Source of the DNA: Bolinopsis microptera
Lineage: Eukaryota > Ctenophora > Tentaculata > Lobata > Bolinopsidae
Reading direction: 5' to 3'
Length of the DNA stretch: 64,000 nt
NCBI RefSeq assembly: GCF_026151205.1
Contig: NC_087078.1
Location: forward strand, 17,811,118-17,875,117
Shown here: piece after piece, positions 11,139 to 24,430 of the stretch
Numbering within the stretch: the stretch's first letter is position 1
How the letters are laid out: every line of letters begins with the position of its first letter
The notes under the pieces: generated by a model
What the model saw: the letters and a program-made list of their open reading frames with translations, nothing else
Database searches by the model: none
What the model was told of the DNA's origin: nothing
Program-made: the position numbers and the translations under genes

Positions 11139-13373
11139 CTGAAAATCTTATTAAGAAATAAGTCTATTATATATTTAATAAAAGTTAATCTTATGGATTA
11201 TTATTCTCATATAATGAAAATACCTTTATCGTTAATCAGTTTCCAATTTATATCAGTTATTATTTCTATTAACTTTTTTGACAACTCTCTTTTAAAGTAT
11301 CATTAATTTTACTTTGTATTGTTTCCCATGGATTCCGGACAACAGGCAGCTATGTTTCAACCAAACCATCGTGAACCAGTTTTGATTAACTGTATATTAT
11401 GTCCCTAGTTAATAAGTGGGAGGCGGTTTATCGTTGTGAAGTTACTGAGACTGTGAATGAACTGTGAACGTACCATTACACGATTTTCAAAATCCACTAA
11501 TCAATAAGCAAAGGTCGACTCCAAACCGGTTCATTAGTTGGGGGTAGGGCAAAATAAGGTAATAATGATTGTATCGATCATGTGTATTGTGTACGAGCAG
11601 GTATTGATTAAGTTAGATATCGTGCGCGTAATTTTAATTTTGCTGACAACCTCTTTCTATGGTCATAGTGTAAGTTAATATTTACTACTTCTGATATAAG
11701 AGATTTCATTGACGACCAGATCCCAGCGTAGCTATCAATAAGTTACATATGCTATCATTTATATACCCAACAGTTCTTAATACTTTCATTCCGCGTGTAA
11801 CAAAAATAAGGTCTAGCAGAAAAACCCTTAAGCAATATCAGCATAAAATGAGTATGATAAAATGGAACTACTATGACGAAAATTACTTTCTGAGGGCAAA
11901 ACGTTTACGTTAAATGAAACGAAGTAAACGTAACCTGGAAACATCTTCTGGAATTAGACATTGACGTCTCCAACTTATCAAGTGAAACTGACTCAGTGAG
12001 CGTTACAGAAACCAAAAGTGAATGATTGAGTCCCTCTGATAGAATTAATTGTTTTTCTCTCCATCCACTTTTTAGTTTTAACAACCGGTTTTAGAAACTG
12101 AATTGCCTGATCTTCAGAGGTAACCTCGGATTTTACACACTTTCGATTTCAGGTCAAAAGTTGTAGAAGCAACACGTAGTAACGTGTTAACCACTTAACT
12201 TCTATATGAAATACTGCTATATATAAATAGTAATATATTTCCCGATTTATATAACGATGGTACGACACAGAGAGGCTATTCAAAAAACGGGCGCCCCATC
12301 AAACTCTCAGTTCGGGTTTGTGCCTTTGTAAAAACAAGTAATCTTTTAAAACTTTTGATTGTTTTAACTAGCGAACATAAAACAAAAACAATTCCCCCCC
12401 CCCAAAAAATGGGGACGTGACACAATTAGCTAATACTGAAGAAAAGGTCACTGCATTATAAATATTTATATTGCAGATGGTGGATTTTAAACGTTCTGTT
12501 ACGAAACTATCCTCGGAAATTCCACCCAGAAGAATTCCAATTCCCTCCAATACAAACTTCTCTCGTAAAACACAACCATCCAAGTCCTTCAACCTCCGAC
12601 ATCTAAATCTTGCCCCGGATGCAACAGTCAGAGAAGACGCCATTGGTGCCACTACCACCCTCCACCTCAGTTCCCTATGGCTACTTTGAGGGTTGTATAG
12701 TATATCTCGGTGACCATTCTAGAACCGTTGGAGGTTCAGTTGGGAAGTCAGCGGACAAATGCAAGTGAAGATTTCCTGTTAATAACATTAAATCTAAGAC
12801 AAAACTTCACCAGAACTGTGAAATGCTTGTGAATGGCGTAAGAGAATCAAAAAATCCCGTCACTGCAACTATCGAATAAACTGAAGAATTCCCTCATCAA
12901 GGAAAGGCTTGTCGACGGTACAGAAAGAACGTGAATCAGCTCAGAAACCCACACGAAAATAAAGATGAAATGTTGGTCGGATGTGGTACGTGGAGGCCCT
13001 CTGGAGTGACAGTGCAAGCAATGTATGGATACACATACGGTCCCACCCCCTCGCACTGACCAGAGGCGTGATCTGATCGACTGTGGAGAAAATCTCACCT
13101 GATCGAACTAACCAAACGGAATGACAAAAAATAGAGTGGGATTGCAAAGAGGAGCACTCCGTCCTACACAGTACACATAAACCGAAACAGTTTTGGGCTG
13201 AAAAGAGACGCGTCCCTGCCTCTGAGGCTGGGAACAGGAGACACTGTACCTGCGACAAGGAGAACACTTGCGTGCAGTGTGGAAAACAGATCCAGCTGAA
13301 CCAGGAGTAGGGTACCAACGTGTGGGTGTCCACCTCCGCAAAGCAACCTCCTCGTGGGGTATAAACACATGTG
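11139..13373. other. Upstream of the identified P-gene exons; no secure gene
   Basis: The N-terminal P-protein exons should lie here or further right, but none could be fixed by phase and homology. Open frames at 12368-12658 (minus) and 12471-12689 (plus) overlap each other and lack family motifs. A C-rich homopolymer lies near 12396. A plus-strand stretch at about 13230-13297 spells a cysteine-rich peptide (CTCDKENTCVQCG) just upstream of the transmembrane exon described next. Confidence 0.4.
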
Positions 13374-13591
13374 CAGATAACAAGAGAAGACAGAGTGATC
13401 ACACTCTTATCGTGGCAGTGGGCTCTGGTGGGCTGGGTGGTGGGGTTGTGGTGGTGATGGTGACGGTGTGGCTGCTATTTTGGAATTCAGAGAGGCAGAA
13501 AAGGTTTGGAGTGAGATTGAGAGTCTTACAAGAGAATTTGGAGAGGTATGAAGCGTGCGACATTGTCATACTCCCACATACCAATAGTGAG
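13374..13591 (+). CDS. Candidate exon of a single-pass membrane protein
   Basis: A plus-strand open stretch encodes a glycine/valine-rich transmembrane helix (LIVAVGSGGLGGGVVVVMVT, then WLLFW), a basic stop-transfer segment (NSERQKRF) and ~30 cytosolic residues. It ends NSE at a good donor, gtatgt, at 13592, in phase 0. Possible acceptors are TGTGCAG (exon from about 13374) or AGACAG. A cysteine-rich peptide in another frame just upstream suggests a small cysteine-rich receptor, but the frames do not join simply. Neighbouring exons were not found. It lies on the opposite strand to the P gene, upstream of it. Confidence 0.3.
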
Positions 13592-15128
13592 GTATGTAAA
13601 ACCTATTGATGCGTTCGGTGTTGACACGGCACGATGGAGAAATTTGACCTAATCAATATTGGTATGCCCTATACAGAAATGATTTATTTAAAACATACAT
13701 TGCACATTTTTTGATTCATAGTTCATACGCCGTTTAACAATGAGCCCTATTTTAATGATTTTATTTGAAAGTATTTAATGTTATTTGTTTTATTCATCAA
13801 AACGTCGAACTGGGTGATTATTATAACTACAAATTATTTGTTAATATTACTTGCGCTCCAATAAATTATCGATAGCTTTTTCCAAATGATATTTCTGATT
13901 TGATTAAATATCGAAAGTTTTGAACATTGTTAAAATAGCTTTGTCTTTCAATGACTGGCCACATTTATCTTGTTTTGTAGCAATATTGCTTACGAGTAGT
14001 CGTTGTGCAGTGATCTACACTGTAGAGAGGTTCACAGAAGCACATGCGACGCGTCACTCGGTTCTGCTATTAGAGGACCAACGGGTTCGCAGCCTCTAGA
14101 AATTGGCGATTAGCCAAAATGTAACAATCCAGATTTTCGGAAATATCTGGAAAGATTTCCAAAAAATTTGAACTGGAAAAGTTTTTTTCTAAGGAAAAAC
14201 TTTGGAATTTGGTAATCCGAATGCATCTTTCAGTTGATATTACTCTAATCACTACTAGGGAAATTGCAGGCCACTGAATAATTCAGGTGAAAATTTTTCA
14301 CGCAGAAATTGGAGCAGTCTGTAAAGAAGAGAATTCTCAGCGTAATTACGAATTGTCAAACCCGATAACTTTCAAGGGACACAACTTAAGATTTGTAAAT
14401 TCGAATCTTGAGTAATTCATGAACCTTGATTTCACATTCCATTTACACTGCTCATCTTTCAAAAATAATTATCAAAGCAATCTTTGCGGTGGAGTAAAAG
14501 GAACAAGTGTTAGAAATTTATCAATGCTATAGCCCTGTAACTATAACAAAATTAAGAAAGATTAAGCGTTTATAAGTTTGCTTGCAATAAAACACAACAA
14601 ACTCTTCAAAAATTGGCGCTTCACTTAGGGAATCTATATAAACAAATGTTCAATCTTTGTCATGTCTTTAATCTTAGTGGTCACGGCATCAGTAGGTTTT
14701 ATTACACTGGATCAACCTGATATTATAATGTTCAAAACTTTAACGACAAAAAATGTTACAATCATATTTTAATTGGAGACCAAAAAATGGACTACCTGAA
14801 AATTTGAGAGTATTTCGGACCAAGTCTACACTTTTAATAAAGTTACTCACTATTATACAGTCCCCCTGTTTGCCAATTTTTTCTTCAGTAAGTTTGAGCC
14901 AGACCTTTGTTTCCATTTTGGGATCGGTACACCACGTGAGATATGATACGTGAATAAGATCATGTAAAATAATCACGGCATAATGTTAATTGTCATATAC
15001 AGAATTCAATTGATTTTGGTAGCTACTCATTAATAAAGTTATTTTCACCGAACTATAATTTTGTTTCTAAATAGCAGTTATTTGTTTTTTTAGGAGTTTA
15101 AAACGAAACAATTCTGGGAAAGTCTTAC
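13592..15128. other. AT-rich spacer
   Basis: No confident gene. A minus-strand open stretch at about 14838-14976, ending at a donor-like GTGAGT, could be an exon, but a stop codon and no acceptor precede it. Confidence 0.4.
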
Positions 15129-15208
15129 TCGGATCGAGATTTCCGACAATCTCTAAGCAATTCTTTGCAGTAGAAACATCGTCAATTTCTATGCTATTCA
15201 TTGCGCTC
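15129..15208 (-). CDS. Candidate short exon, unidentified minus-strand gene
   Basis: Eighty bases bounded by acceptor CCTGCAG and donor GTAAGA, open in one frame (26 whole codons, SAMNSIEIDDVSTAKNCLEI and on). There is no family resemblance. It might belong to the same minus-strand gene as the exon at 17877-18029, but this is only proximity and strand. Confidence 0.25.
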
Positions 15209-17100
15209 CTGCAGGACGTCATCAATAGGAATCCTTGCTTTCTCAACGTAAAACAAGAAGTTACCTGCAATGATATCGTACACATATCTGGAGTTGTCCG
15301 TGTGTTTAATGATTGTCCGAGATTGGTGCTTTTCAGCTTGCCTAAATTGCTAATACTAATTGCTAATTACTATGATCGATTAAATCAGACTAATTTGAGT
15401 ACTTTTTCATGGTAGTTTTATATCTAGTTTAAGCCTTGTCCTTCCTTATCTTATGTAATTATCACGATATCCTCGACACCAATAATTCTCAGTTTAATGA
15501 TGTTTTCAAGAGAGTAGTCAGGCGTTTTGCTTCTTACCGATATGAACGATTCATCATTTTGAAAAACAAGATCCAAAACCCTAATGACCTTAGCAAAATA
15601 TTTAGAATATAATTATAGATTAATGTTGGCTTACGATGAAAATACCAATAATGTAACTGCATCTACCAAGTACTTGTTAATTTAGTATTTTCCTGATAAA
15701 GCAGAAAATGCTGATAAGAAAAGTTACCATTACGTCCAACGTATACCATAAGCATTCTTTGTTTTAACCCGCCGTGAAAACTTCCACGATACATCTACGA
15801 TCCTCTTGTATACATTTATATTCCATACGTTTTAATACTGATTTAAGTCATCATGATTGGTTGAACACATTAATTTACGTGCGAAAACACATTGTATTTT
15901 GTTAAACAAATATTGCACTCGGCTGCGCATCGTGAAATAACTGGGGGGCCCCCCCCAAAAAAATAATCGAACTTGGGCTTCGCCTCGTGCGATTATTGTA
16001 TCAATTTCCCACTCGGCTTGCGCCTCGGCAATTTAATAATGTAATCGCATTATCCCAGTTTGATTAGCGAATTAATAGATTTTTTTTAGTCAATGATCTT
16101 AAAATCTAAAGGAATAAATTTGCTCTATCCGGAAACCAATTAGCAGATGTCTAAACTTAGTGAGGTCAACGACTTGAACCTTGCCGTAATTTGTTTACAA
16201 ACTTTAATCTTCAATCTGTAAGTAAAGAAACTTAAGAACTGCTAAAAGAAATGTTAACAACAGAATGTAAAAGCACGTACATGAACTAATTTTTCATATT
16301 CAGGACACTTTCATAGACAGCTGCCAAAGGAGAGTCCAAACGAAGATGAAATAGACTCTGTTAATGTAAGATTTAGAGGCCTAACACAGTAAGAATCACG
16401 ATACGCGAATAAAGTTTTCCCAAAAATTGTTATGCCCCGTTTTAATCCATTATCCCTCGTGTCAACACAATACCGTAACGATTTGTGAGTTTTCAATGTT
16501 CTTGTGACAATATTTTCAGAACACAGTATGTTCCACCTTTGGAACAATAATCAGAAACATCAGTATGTTTCAACCCCATATTTCGAGTCAAGCAGACTCC
16601 CCGACCCAATTCCTAAAGTTAGAATCAGTTAACTAAATGTTAATCGAACACAGAACGAGGAGCTACAGTTTGTATTTCTTTCTCATATCTATATACTTAA
16701 AAGATTCACCCCAACAATTGTAAAGCCATATTCTTTTCAGAGCAAGTGAACGAGACAATGTTAACTACGATGCTCCTTAGTCCAACCGTTATACGATTAC
16801 AAAGCAACCTACAGCTTACAATAACTTCGAATACAGTTCTCTTAACAACTGGATTTCCAACTTTCAACCAAATACAAGGTCATTAGGTAAAAATAGTAAA
16901 ATCAATAAATGCTAACAAAATGTACTATAAGATCATTTATTTCGGGGGAGGATATTAAATACAACAGTGAACACCCCCACTATAAGTATACCAGTTTTCA
17001 GGAATGAGTAGAGGTATTCAAATCAATGCCCGATACCTCCTCTTATCTACTCTGACCTGGGACAGTCTCAATAACACTCTACCACAGGTAGCTCTATTCT
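15209..17100. other. Spacer with small palindromic GC-rich patch
   Basis: AT-rich, no supported gene. At about 15905-16045 a patch contrasts with its surroundings: repeated ctcggctgcgc/cttcgcctcg motifs, both orientations of gcgattat/aataatcg, and the run ggggggcccccccc. It is probably the remains of a small inverted-repeat element. Confidence 0.4.
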
Positions 17101-17121
17101 CCTTTAGTTGTCGAAACAAGC

Positions 17122-17500
17122 TCTATCACTTTTCTCATTCTCTTTCTCATTCTCTTTCTCATTCTCATTCTCTTTCTCTTTCCTTTTCTCTTTCACTTTC
17201 TCTTTCTCTTTCTCCTTTCCTCTTTTCTCTTGTCTCTCTTTCTCTTTCCTCTTTCTCTTCTCTTTTCTCATTCTCTCTTTCTCTTTCTCTTCCTTCCCTC
17301 TGCCCTCTTTTCTCTTTCCCCTCTTTCTCTTTTTCTTTACTTTCACTTTCCTCCTCTTTCTCTTTCCCTCTTTCTTCTTTCTCTTTCTCTTTCCCTTCCC
17401 TCTTTCTCTTTCCTCTTTCTCTGTTCTCTTTCTCTTTCTCTTTTTCCTCTTCTCTTTTCTCTTTCTCTTTCTCTTTCTCTTTCTCTTTCTCTTTTTCTCA
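17122..17500. repeat. CT-rich microsatellite, (TTTCTC)n
   Basis: About 380 bases of imperfect hexamer TTTCTC with interspersed CCT and CATTCTC variants. All three frames are open on each strand, giving long artificial S/F/L or K/R/E frames that should not be annotated as proteins. Confidence 0.95.
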
Positions 17501-17876
17501 GTAACCCATAATGAAGTAGAATCAGTGCCAGGTTTTACAACTTTACAAGGTAGCAAATATTGAGATAACTAAAAAGTAGCTCTCATTCAGGAAGCACAGT
17601 GGCCAAGCAGCGGTCACGGTGAGATGTGCTGACAAACCTCCGTTAACAAAAACCAAGGGAACCAACCCCCACAAGACTCCAGGGTACAATCCTAGTGCCA
17701 GATATCGTGGGGGTTTCCCTTGCTGTGGTGTGGTGGTAGTCTACAGAACGAAAGTCAAGCAACTCATCAGGTAGTTTAAAGTGAGTGTTAAATAAGGTTA
17801 AAGCGAGGGTTTGCTGCTGAAGCTGGAGGCCACCTATAAGTTTTGTTGCAGTTTCAATCATGTACTTTAAACTTAC

Positions 17877-18029
17877 ATCAACAAAATGTTCTTTATCACA
17901 CTCTGATAACGTGACTCCCCAGTACAGATCAGAGTGCAATTCCATACCCCGGAGTACCAAATACCGCACTCCATGGTAACCTCTCATGGTAACAGCATGG
18001 ACAGCTGTTAACGATGAAAAAAATAGCGC
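17877..18029 (-). CDS. Internal exon, unidentified minus-strand gene
   Basis: 153 bases, exactly 51 codons, phase 0 at both ends. Acceptor ACCTGCAG and donor GTAAGT are both strong. The peptide reads like globular protein (TMRGYHGVRYLVLRGMELHS, then DLYWGVTLSECDKEHFVD) and stays open past the donor only by chance. I do not recognise the family. The nearest other good minus-strand exon upstream, 29094-29192, is also phase 0 at both ends, so the two could join directly across the 8.7-kb TIR element. Confidence 0.55.
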
Positions 18030-19965
18030 CTGCAGGTATGAACTTTTATAACTTTGCAATTATTTCCCTAGTTCGCTGTCATACAAAGCTTTTATTTCAA
18101 CACGTTTTGATCTCTAGGGAGATAATGGATGTACTCTTTCCTTTTTAGTTTTCCCCAGAGCTACTGTACCATATAGGACTTGATTTTCCAACATGTATGA
18201 GCATTGAGCGAGTCACTGTAATTTTTCTGATTAGACTGGATGATATTCTTAGAAGACACAACACATCCAATACAGAAGTCCCTCTAAAGAGTTAGATGAG
18301 TATAATGAGTTTGCTGAAGGAGCACTAACAGAACCCACTCCAGAGCCCTGATCCTCTCTCCCAATCCCATGCACATACGGTAACACTCAACAGGAGAGAA
18401 ACAAACGCCGATGAACCTTCACACCGAGACTGGAAAACATGCCAAAAGTTAGTTCAAGATTATGTGATTTTTGTGAGCGCCGTGACCAATCCTGCCAGCT
18501 TTTCTTGTTTATTGGCTGAAAACATTTGTATATTGATCGTTGCGAAATACCGATATCGTGAACTGCATTAAATGAAACGCTGGCGCATTTCCTTTTAATG
18601 TCCGATCAAAATTATGTCCGTATCACGCAATATCAAATGAGGTCCGGGTAACACAGCTTTAATCTATATTTCTCCCTCGAAAAGCAGGAGAGTGTCCCTG
18701 AAACAGACGGTATAACACACCCACAGTAACTGTTTTGGGTCAAACATGCGTTAGGACTAACTTGAGACCTTATACTACTATCAGGTGAGAAGAATGAGCC
18801 ATGAAGAAACAGGCTCGACCGGGGACAGGTATTTTGGGAATTTCAATTATATAACATATTCCATTTAATGACCGAATAATCCTGACATTACACTCCGAAA
18901 ATAATATAAGATTCTAATTTTGGTAAATCCTTTAGAATCTTGTATTGTAGACCTTTCCTCGAATTGCCACCCCTCCATTTGAACGTGTCCTTGTATTCCT
19001 TTTTTTAGGCCCCTCCTGTTCATGAGTTAGAATTTACTTTTAGATTAGACAGTGGTTTCGTGAACGCACGTAGAAGAAATGGCTAAGAGGGGAGCGAGAC
19101 CAATCAAAACTACCCGAAAGAAATCTGAATTTATGTTTAACCAAAATTGTGAAATATTCAACAGTGTAAATGCTATGCACATTGTAAATAAAGAAAATAG
19201 TTGTTTAAACTAATTGAACTTATTTTGATAAATAATTAACCTTTTTGAATAAATAAACTTATAATTAACACGGATTCGCAATCTTTCGAATTCATCAATA
19301 AAAAGAGTTAGCTTATATTTTCGAATGATTTATTCATGACTGTACAATCAAGAATAACACATTATTTACCAAACTGAATGTAAATTATTTATGTTAATAT
19401 ATTCTAGTTATCTAATCACTGCTTGACAGTGGATAGGTTTTTTTACAATGATGATTTGAATTAGTTTTACGAAGCAGTATTTTTTATAACCTATTGCTTG
19501 TATAACAAACATTTTTTTAATCAATTTGAATACGTTTTAAACTATACATTTTCATTCAACCCCGAATATAAACGATTATTAAAGCATCATTGCACTCAGA
19601 AACCTTAATAAGCAGTGATTGAATTTAAAACGAAGCAAGAGAAACCAGCATATAGACATAGGGCAGCCGACTTTAGCCATACGATCTGAAATGGATGAAC
19701 AAAGAACATGAGAATCGACGAATAAGATTTTGAAAACGTTTTTAAAAAAACTAAAAACTGAATTTGAAATCTCGAACGCTTGTTTGAGAAATAAAATACA
19801 TGTAAGATCGGTTAAATGAAGCACACGATATCAATGCAAAGTTTGAATCAGTTTTGCAAGTTGGCCCTCAGTATATAATAATTAAAAAATAATTTTAAAA
19901 AAATACCAATATAACACTGAAAACAACACCCCCGCCCACACGTATTATAACTTATAATTTACTTG
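18030..19965. other. AT-rich spacer or intron left of the large TIR element
   Basis: No supported gene. A fragment related to the 4.1-kb MITE lies near 18596-18655. Confidence 0.45.
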
Positions 19966-21699
19966 CACCTCGGGGCAATTCGGTAGTGTGTGGCAAAGCA
20001 GACGGTTAACGGCACGGCTAAGGCACGGTAAAGCACAGTTAAAAGGCACGGTAAAAGAAGGCACGTTAAATGCACGGTTAAGGCACAAGGTAGTTTACAT
20101 AAGCACAGTAACTTAAGGCATGGTTAACGGCACTGTTAACGCACGGATTAACGCACGGTTTAAGGCACAAACGCCCAAAAGCAACCATTACGGTCGCATA
20201 AAAGGCAACGGATAAACACACGGTTAACGCACGGTTTGGAAATATAACCTAATAAACATACAAGTTGGTTAACTAAGGCACATGATCCTGAAGGAAACGA
20301 TCAGAAAATACAGTGCGATTCCGCTTATGAGTAAATTATCTAATTCTAAACAACACGCCCTGCTTTCGTTTTGACCCGTCCAAATTTGAAATCCCTATCT
20401 CGATTAACTAATCTCTATCAAGTAACTTAGTAACCAGGCTCTTTCAAATTAAGTTAACATCTCCGAGATCTCACACCTGTTTATTGAGCGAGGTGACTAC
20501 ACATCCTACTTCGCAGTCATGAATTAAACAGGAATAAACAGGATTAAAACATGAAAATTAACCAGAGAGAACACTAACGGACACGACTTGGGCTGATACA
20601 AGATAATATATCAATAAATAAAAATATTAAAACTGAATCAATTAAAAAATATTAAAATTTAACCCTTTAACCAATGTCACGAAAATAAAAGAAGATCGTC
20701 TATAATAATTAAGTAATACAGTAAATAAAGTTCGAGTAACGAGGATTAGGACTTAATTTTAGGATTTCGAAGGTTTGAAGTGTCTGTTCGGTATTTCCGA
20801 ATTCTTTTGTGTGACAAGAGTTCATATGGTCCTATACTCTTTTAGCATTACAAGGCTTTTTTCAGGTTATCAGAAATCTTTGAGCGAGGAGTGGTAATCC
20901 AGGGAATTCAGTTATGACATGATCCTCAGTTTCTAGGATAGAGTTTCAAAGAAAGGTAGCTCTTCGAAAACGCGAATGACCGTCAGTGACTGAGAGCAGC
21001 AAAAACACACGTTTTTCAATGCTGTGTATGTATCGACACTTAGTAATCGACCTTTCACTACCTCATTCGTGACTTGCAAGAGCGAAGATTTAGCAATGTT
21101 AGCTCTCTTAAGCCCTGCACGGAATCTTAAGTACTGTTCTTCACCAAACTCAGGTTTGACCGCGGTGTAAATGACATCTTCGGCTGTTGTGAAGATCCTT
21201 TGTTCCAGTGGTTCACAAAGGTTTCCGTTATGTACACCCGTTGCTGCAAGAGCGGGGTGAATTTTTGGTTAAGCGGAGGTGCTCATCTGATGAAAGTGAC
21301 CACGTGTCATACATGTAAGGTTTCAGATTTTCTTGCTCCTGAAATGTATGGTTCAGAAGTGTGATCACGTTACCTAACTAACCGCATTGATGCTCTATAG
21401 AAAGTAGGCAAATACATTGAGGGAGGACGGTCACGTCCAGGGGGTTCTTTTCCTGTGTCGCCGTAACCAGAAGTTGTTATTTGCCTTTTTGTGGACCCCA
21501 ATATCCATTAAAGAATATTTTAGGTGAGTAGATTCGAGAGCATCCTTTTGCTGCTGCTTTTGGAGACTCACTTCTTGTTTTTTTTGAAGAGAATGGGCTT
21601 TCGCGATGTTTGGTCGATGGGCAGCCAAACAGGGCATCCGATGTTAAGCAGCTGGCATGACTAAGCCAAACGATGAGTTTTTTAGCATCGTGCAATGAG

Positions 21700-23976
21700 A
21701 GTGCTCACGTGTCAATAATTCCGTCCTCATAGAGAAGAACGAGCGAGATCTTTTTTTTTTCCTAAGCTCGTCGATTGCTTGTTTTGAAGAACCGTTCAGA
21801 GAGAATTGGATTCCAAGGTAGCAGGATTTTTTCCTATCTGGAGGCGATGTCCAAGTTTCCCCTATTTTTTAAATCCTTAAAGCACATTTGAGTATTCGTG
21901 AGCTATTGTGTTAAATACCATCACAACTGGTTTTTTTGATGTTCACAGACAAACTCCCCACTTTACGGCACTCTAGTCATGCAAGCATTCAGCATGTTTT
22001 CTGTAATCTGTCCGCATCCAGCGCTAAGAGACCAGGTCATCTGCCCAAAGGAGGTGGGCTTACTTTAACCACCACCGTTTTAGAGAGGTACATTCCAATT
22101 CCTCAATTATGTTCCAGCCTGAAGGAGAGCGCGTGATATAAAGTTATAAGAGCTTCAGGGGAACAATGGATGCCCTTGTTCTGTACCGATCGAGACGTCA
22201 GTGGCTGCGGAGAGCTTTGGAATCAGCTTGACTCGGTTGAAGAGTGTTGTACATGTGACTGATGCATTCGAAGAATTAGCCTGCTATTCCCATGTTGCTC
22301 AACCTTGAACAGAAGTGCTTCCCCCTACATACACTAATCGAAAGCCTTGGCGATAGTCAACAAAGCATGCGAATAGTCCTTCTTCTCTTTCTTGCTATTT
22401 CTCAATGATTTGTTATCTAGGGGTGAGTATGTGGTCATTAACATTGGCTCCACTCCTGGAATCAAGTTGCTAGGGTCGGGCAGGACAGGCTCTTTCTTCT
22501 GAATACGATTCACCGTTTGAGAGTAATTCGAAAAGAGTTTACCGAGAACAGCTCCCCAATTGTGAGGCCCGATAGTTATCAGGTTTTTGCCGGTCGACCC
22601 TTACTTATTGAGGTGAGTTTGATGGAGTTGTTCAGGGTAAGTTCCCATGCTGGAGGCAGGAGATTGAAGAGTTTACACGACGAGTGAGTTTTTTCTCGTT
22701 GGAGTTTTTCAACATTTTCGTTGGATTATCAATCATCGGAACACAACTCTTATAGGGTTGTTTTATTTTTTTAGTTGCATCTTTTGATTTCCTGTAACGT
22801 GAAGTCGCGATTCAGTACATCGACAATTTCCTTGTGAGCTGCGAATTGTTGGACAATGAGTAATGTGACATCGTCCCTGAGTGATCGTTCACTACCACAC
22901 TTCCGTTGTTAAGATAATCATTAAAGAATTTGTGGAAGATGATTTATCCGTAAATTTTCGAAATGGTTCTTCATCTTTGTACTGGTCAAGAAGATAGCCT
23001 TGGTGCTGCCCCGTTTACATTCTCCACTTTTCGTTATCTTCTGTTCATCTCATACAGGAATTCCCCCTTTTTCCATCCTCGTTATTTCCTTTTTCTGAGG
23101 AAGTGCTGGTCACGAAAGGAAGTTGCCTGAGAGGTACTGTTTTGCATTTCTGTCGGCTCGTGTGGCCTCTCCTTTAAGCATTCCTACAGCTTTGGTCAAA
23201 CCACATTTTCTTACTGGTGCTTTTTTTTGCCACTTTTTGGTCGAGTAAACAAAATTCGCAAGAGTGTGGTATTTTGCAACCACGTCTTAATTAAGCTGAG
23301 CACCGTCGTTTTGCGGTTCACTTGTTGATCAAGGAGGCAGTCCCATTTTGTCTTTGAATTACTTGATCTTTCTGTGCCAGCCGGAACGTAGTTGCTGTTT
23401 CTGGCAGAAGTTCTCTGAATAAGTTCCATTTGAAAGCTTTAAGGTGCATCTTGATATCTGGCGAATCAAGACTGTAAAGTCCTTCTTCAAGGTTTGTCGA
23501 TATTGACATTGACAGCGCTCTGTGATCGAAATTTGAGAGGATGCTCTCAATTTTTCAAGGTTGCGGAACTCTGTCATGAAGACCTTCGTCCGAACGCAAA
23601 ATGTAATCAACTGTGCTGACACCCATGCCGCTAATTACAGGTGGTTTCACCGAATATGTCGCCGAGGAGTTCTGCCCATTTAGGATGACTAGCCTGTCCA
23701 TCTGAATGAGATCGATGAAGGTCGCCATTCGTGGTTTAGCTTTGGGTCTGGGTTCTTGCGTTTAGCCAGCCTTGATTAGAGGAAATGAGCGTCGAGCTCT
23801 GTATCTTCATTAACTATGGCTGATAACATGTTCGTCCAGAGTGCCAGTTCAGCATTGAAATCCCCGAGAAAATAAATCCTCGTTCAGAGAACTCCAGCCA
23901 AGAGTTCCTTGAAGTTCCCTAGAGTATGAAATAACGTCTTCAGTTTCCAGACCTTTTATTTTTTTTTTTTTATTTA

Positions 23977-24008
<32 letters not shown>

Positions 24009-24430
24009 CCCCCCCCCCCCCCCCTTTCTTCGGCTTCTGTAGGATCCATATTTTGTGAGTTCATGAGACAATTGAAAATAAAGGTGTTTCGGTCTAGGGT
24101 CCGAGTAGTTAGCTTTAAGCTTAACTACAACGATATCTCCGTGAATTCATACGAACCGTTGGTTACGACAGCTTTAAAGCTTTTGTGAACTCCGATGCAT
24201 ACTCCACCTTGAATTTGATCCCTTCCTGTATAGAAGGTTAAAGCACCAGTAGTTACTTAAGTTGAATCTCCCTTTTGTTTCTTGCAGAGCAAACATATCC
24301 GTGGTTGTCAGGTAGTTTTCACGAATTAGGGTATATCAACCTTGGCTCCTTCAATTTTGTCCCGAATTGGTTGAATTTCCAGCACAGAAACTTAAGGGAA
24401 GTGGGCGGGACCTCGTTGATGTGGGTTTTA
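21700..24430 (-). pseudogene. Decayed non-LTR-type polyprotein: AP endonuclease (EEP) plus reverse transcriptase
   Basis: Pieces lie in order on the minus strand but in changing frames with stops. The EEP domain (about 24330-23580) shows LQETKGD-like, GGVCIGVHKSFKAVV, FLGDFNAEL, LVILNG and SGMGVSTVDYIL. Reverse transcriptase (about 23000-21700) shows VDRQKPDNYRA, LGKLFSNY, a YRKAFD-like motif, EQGHP, HLLWADDLV and then YLGIQFSLNGSSKQ. The EEP-RT order is that of LINE-type retrotransposons. A long T run followed by a C run (23958-24022) interrupts the EEP region. The segment 24430-28200 upstream may hold a decayed ORF1. No polyadenylated 3' end of the expected orientation is visible at the low-coordinate side. 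Clade not assigned. Confidence 0.75.
23956..24023. repeat. Poly-T then poly-C homopolymer tracts
   Basis: Roughly 45 mostly T bases, then about 17 C, inside the EEP coding region of the decayed retroelement. These are also likely to be assembly-length-uncertain. Other homopolymers: A-rich 27738-27769 and poly-A 28242-28271. Confidence 0.9.

Noticed and set aside
17004-17563. Long open frames of 90-166 codons on both strands
   Set aside because: They are read-through of the CT-rich microsatellite, open in all frames, with S/F/L or K/R/E composition only.
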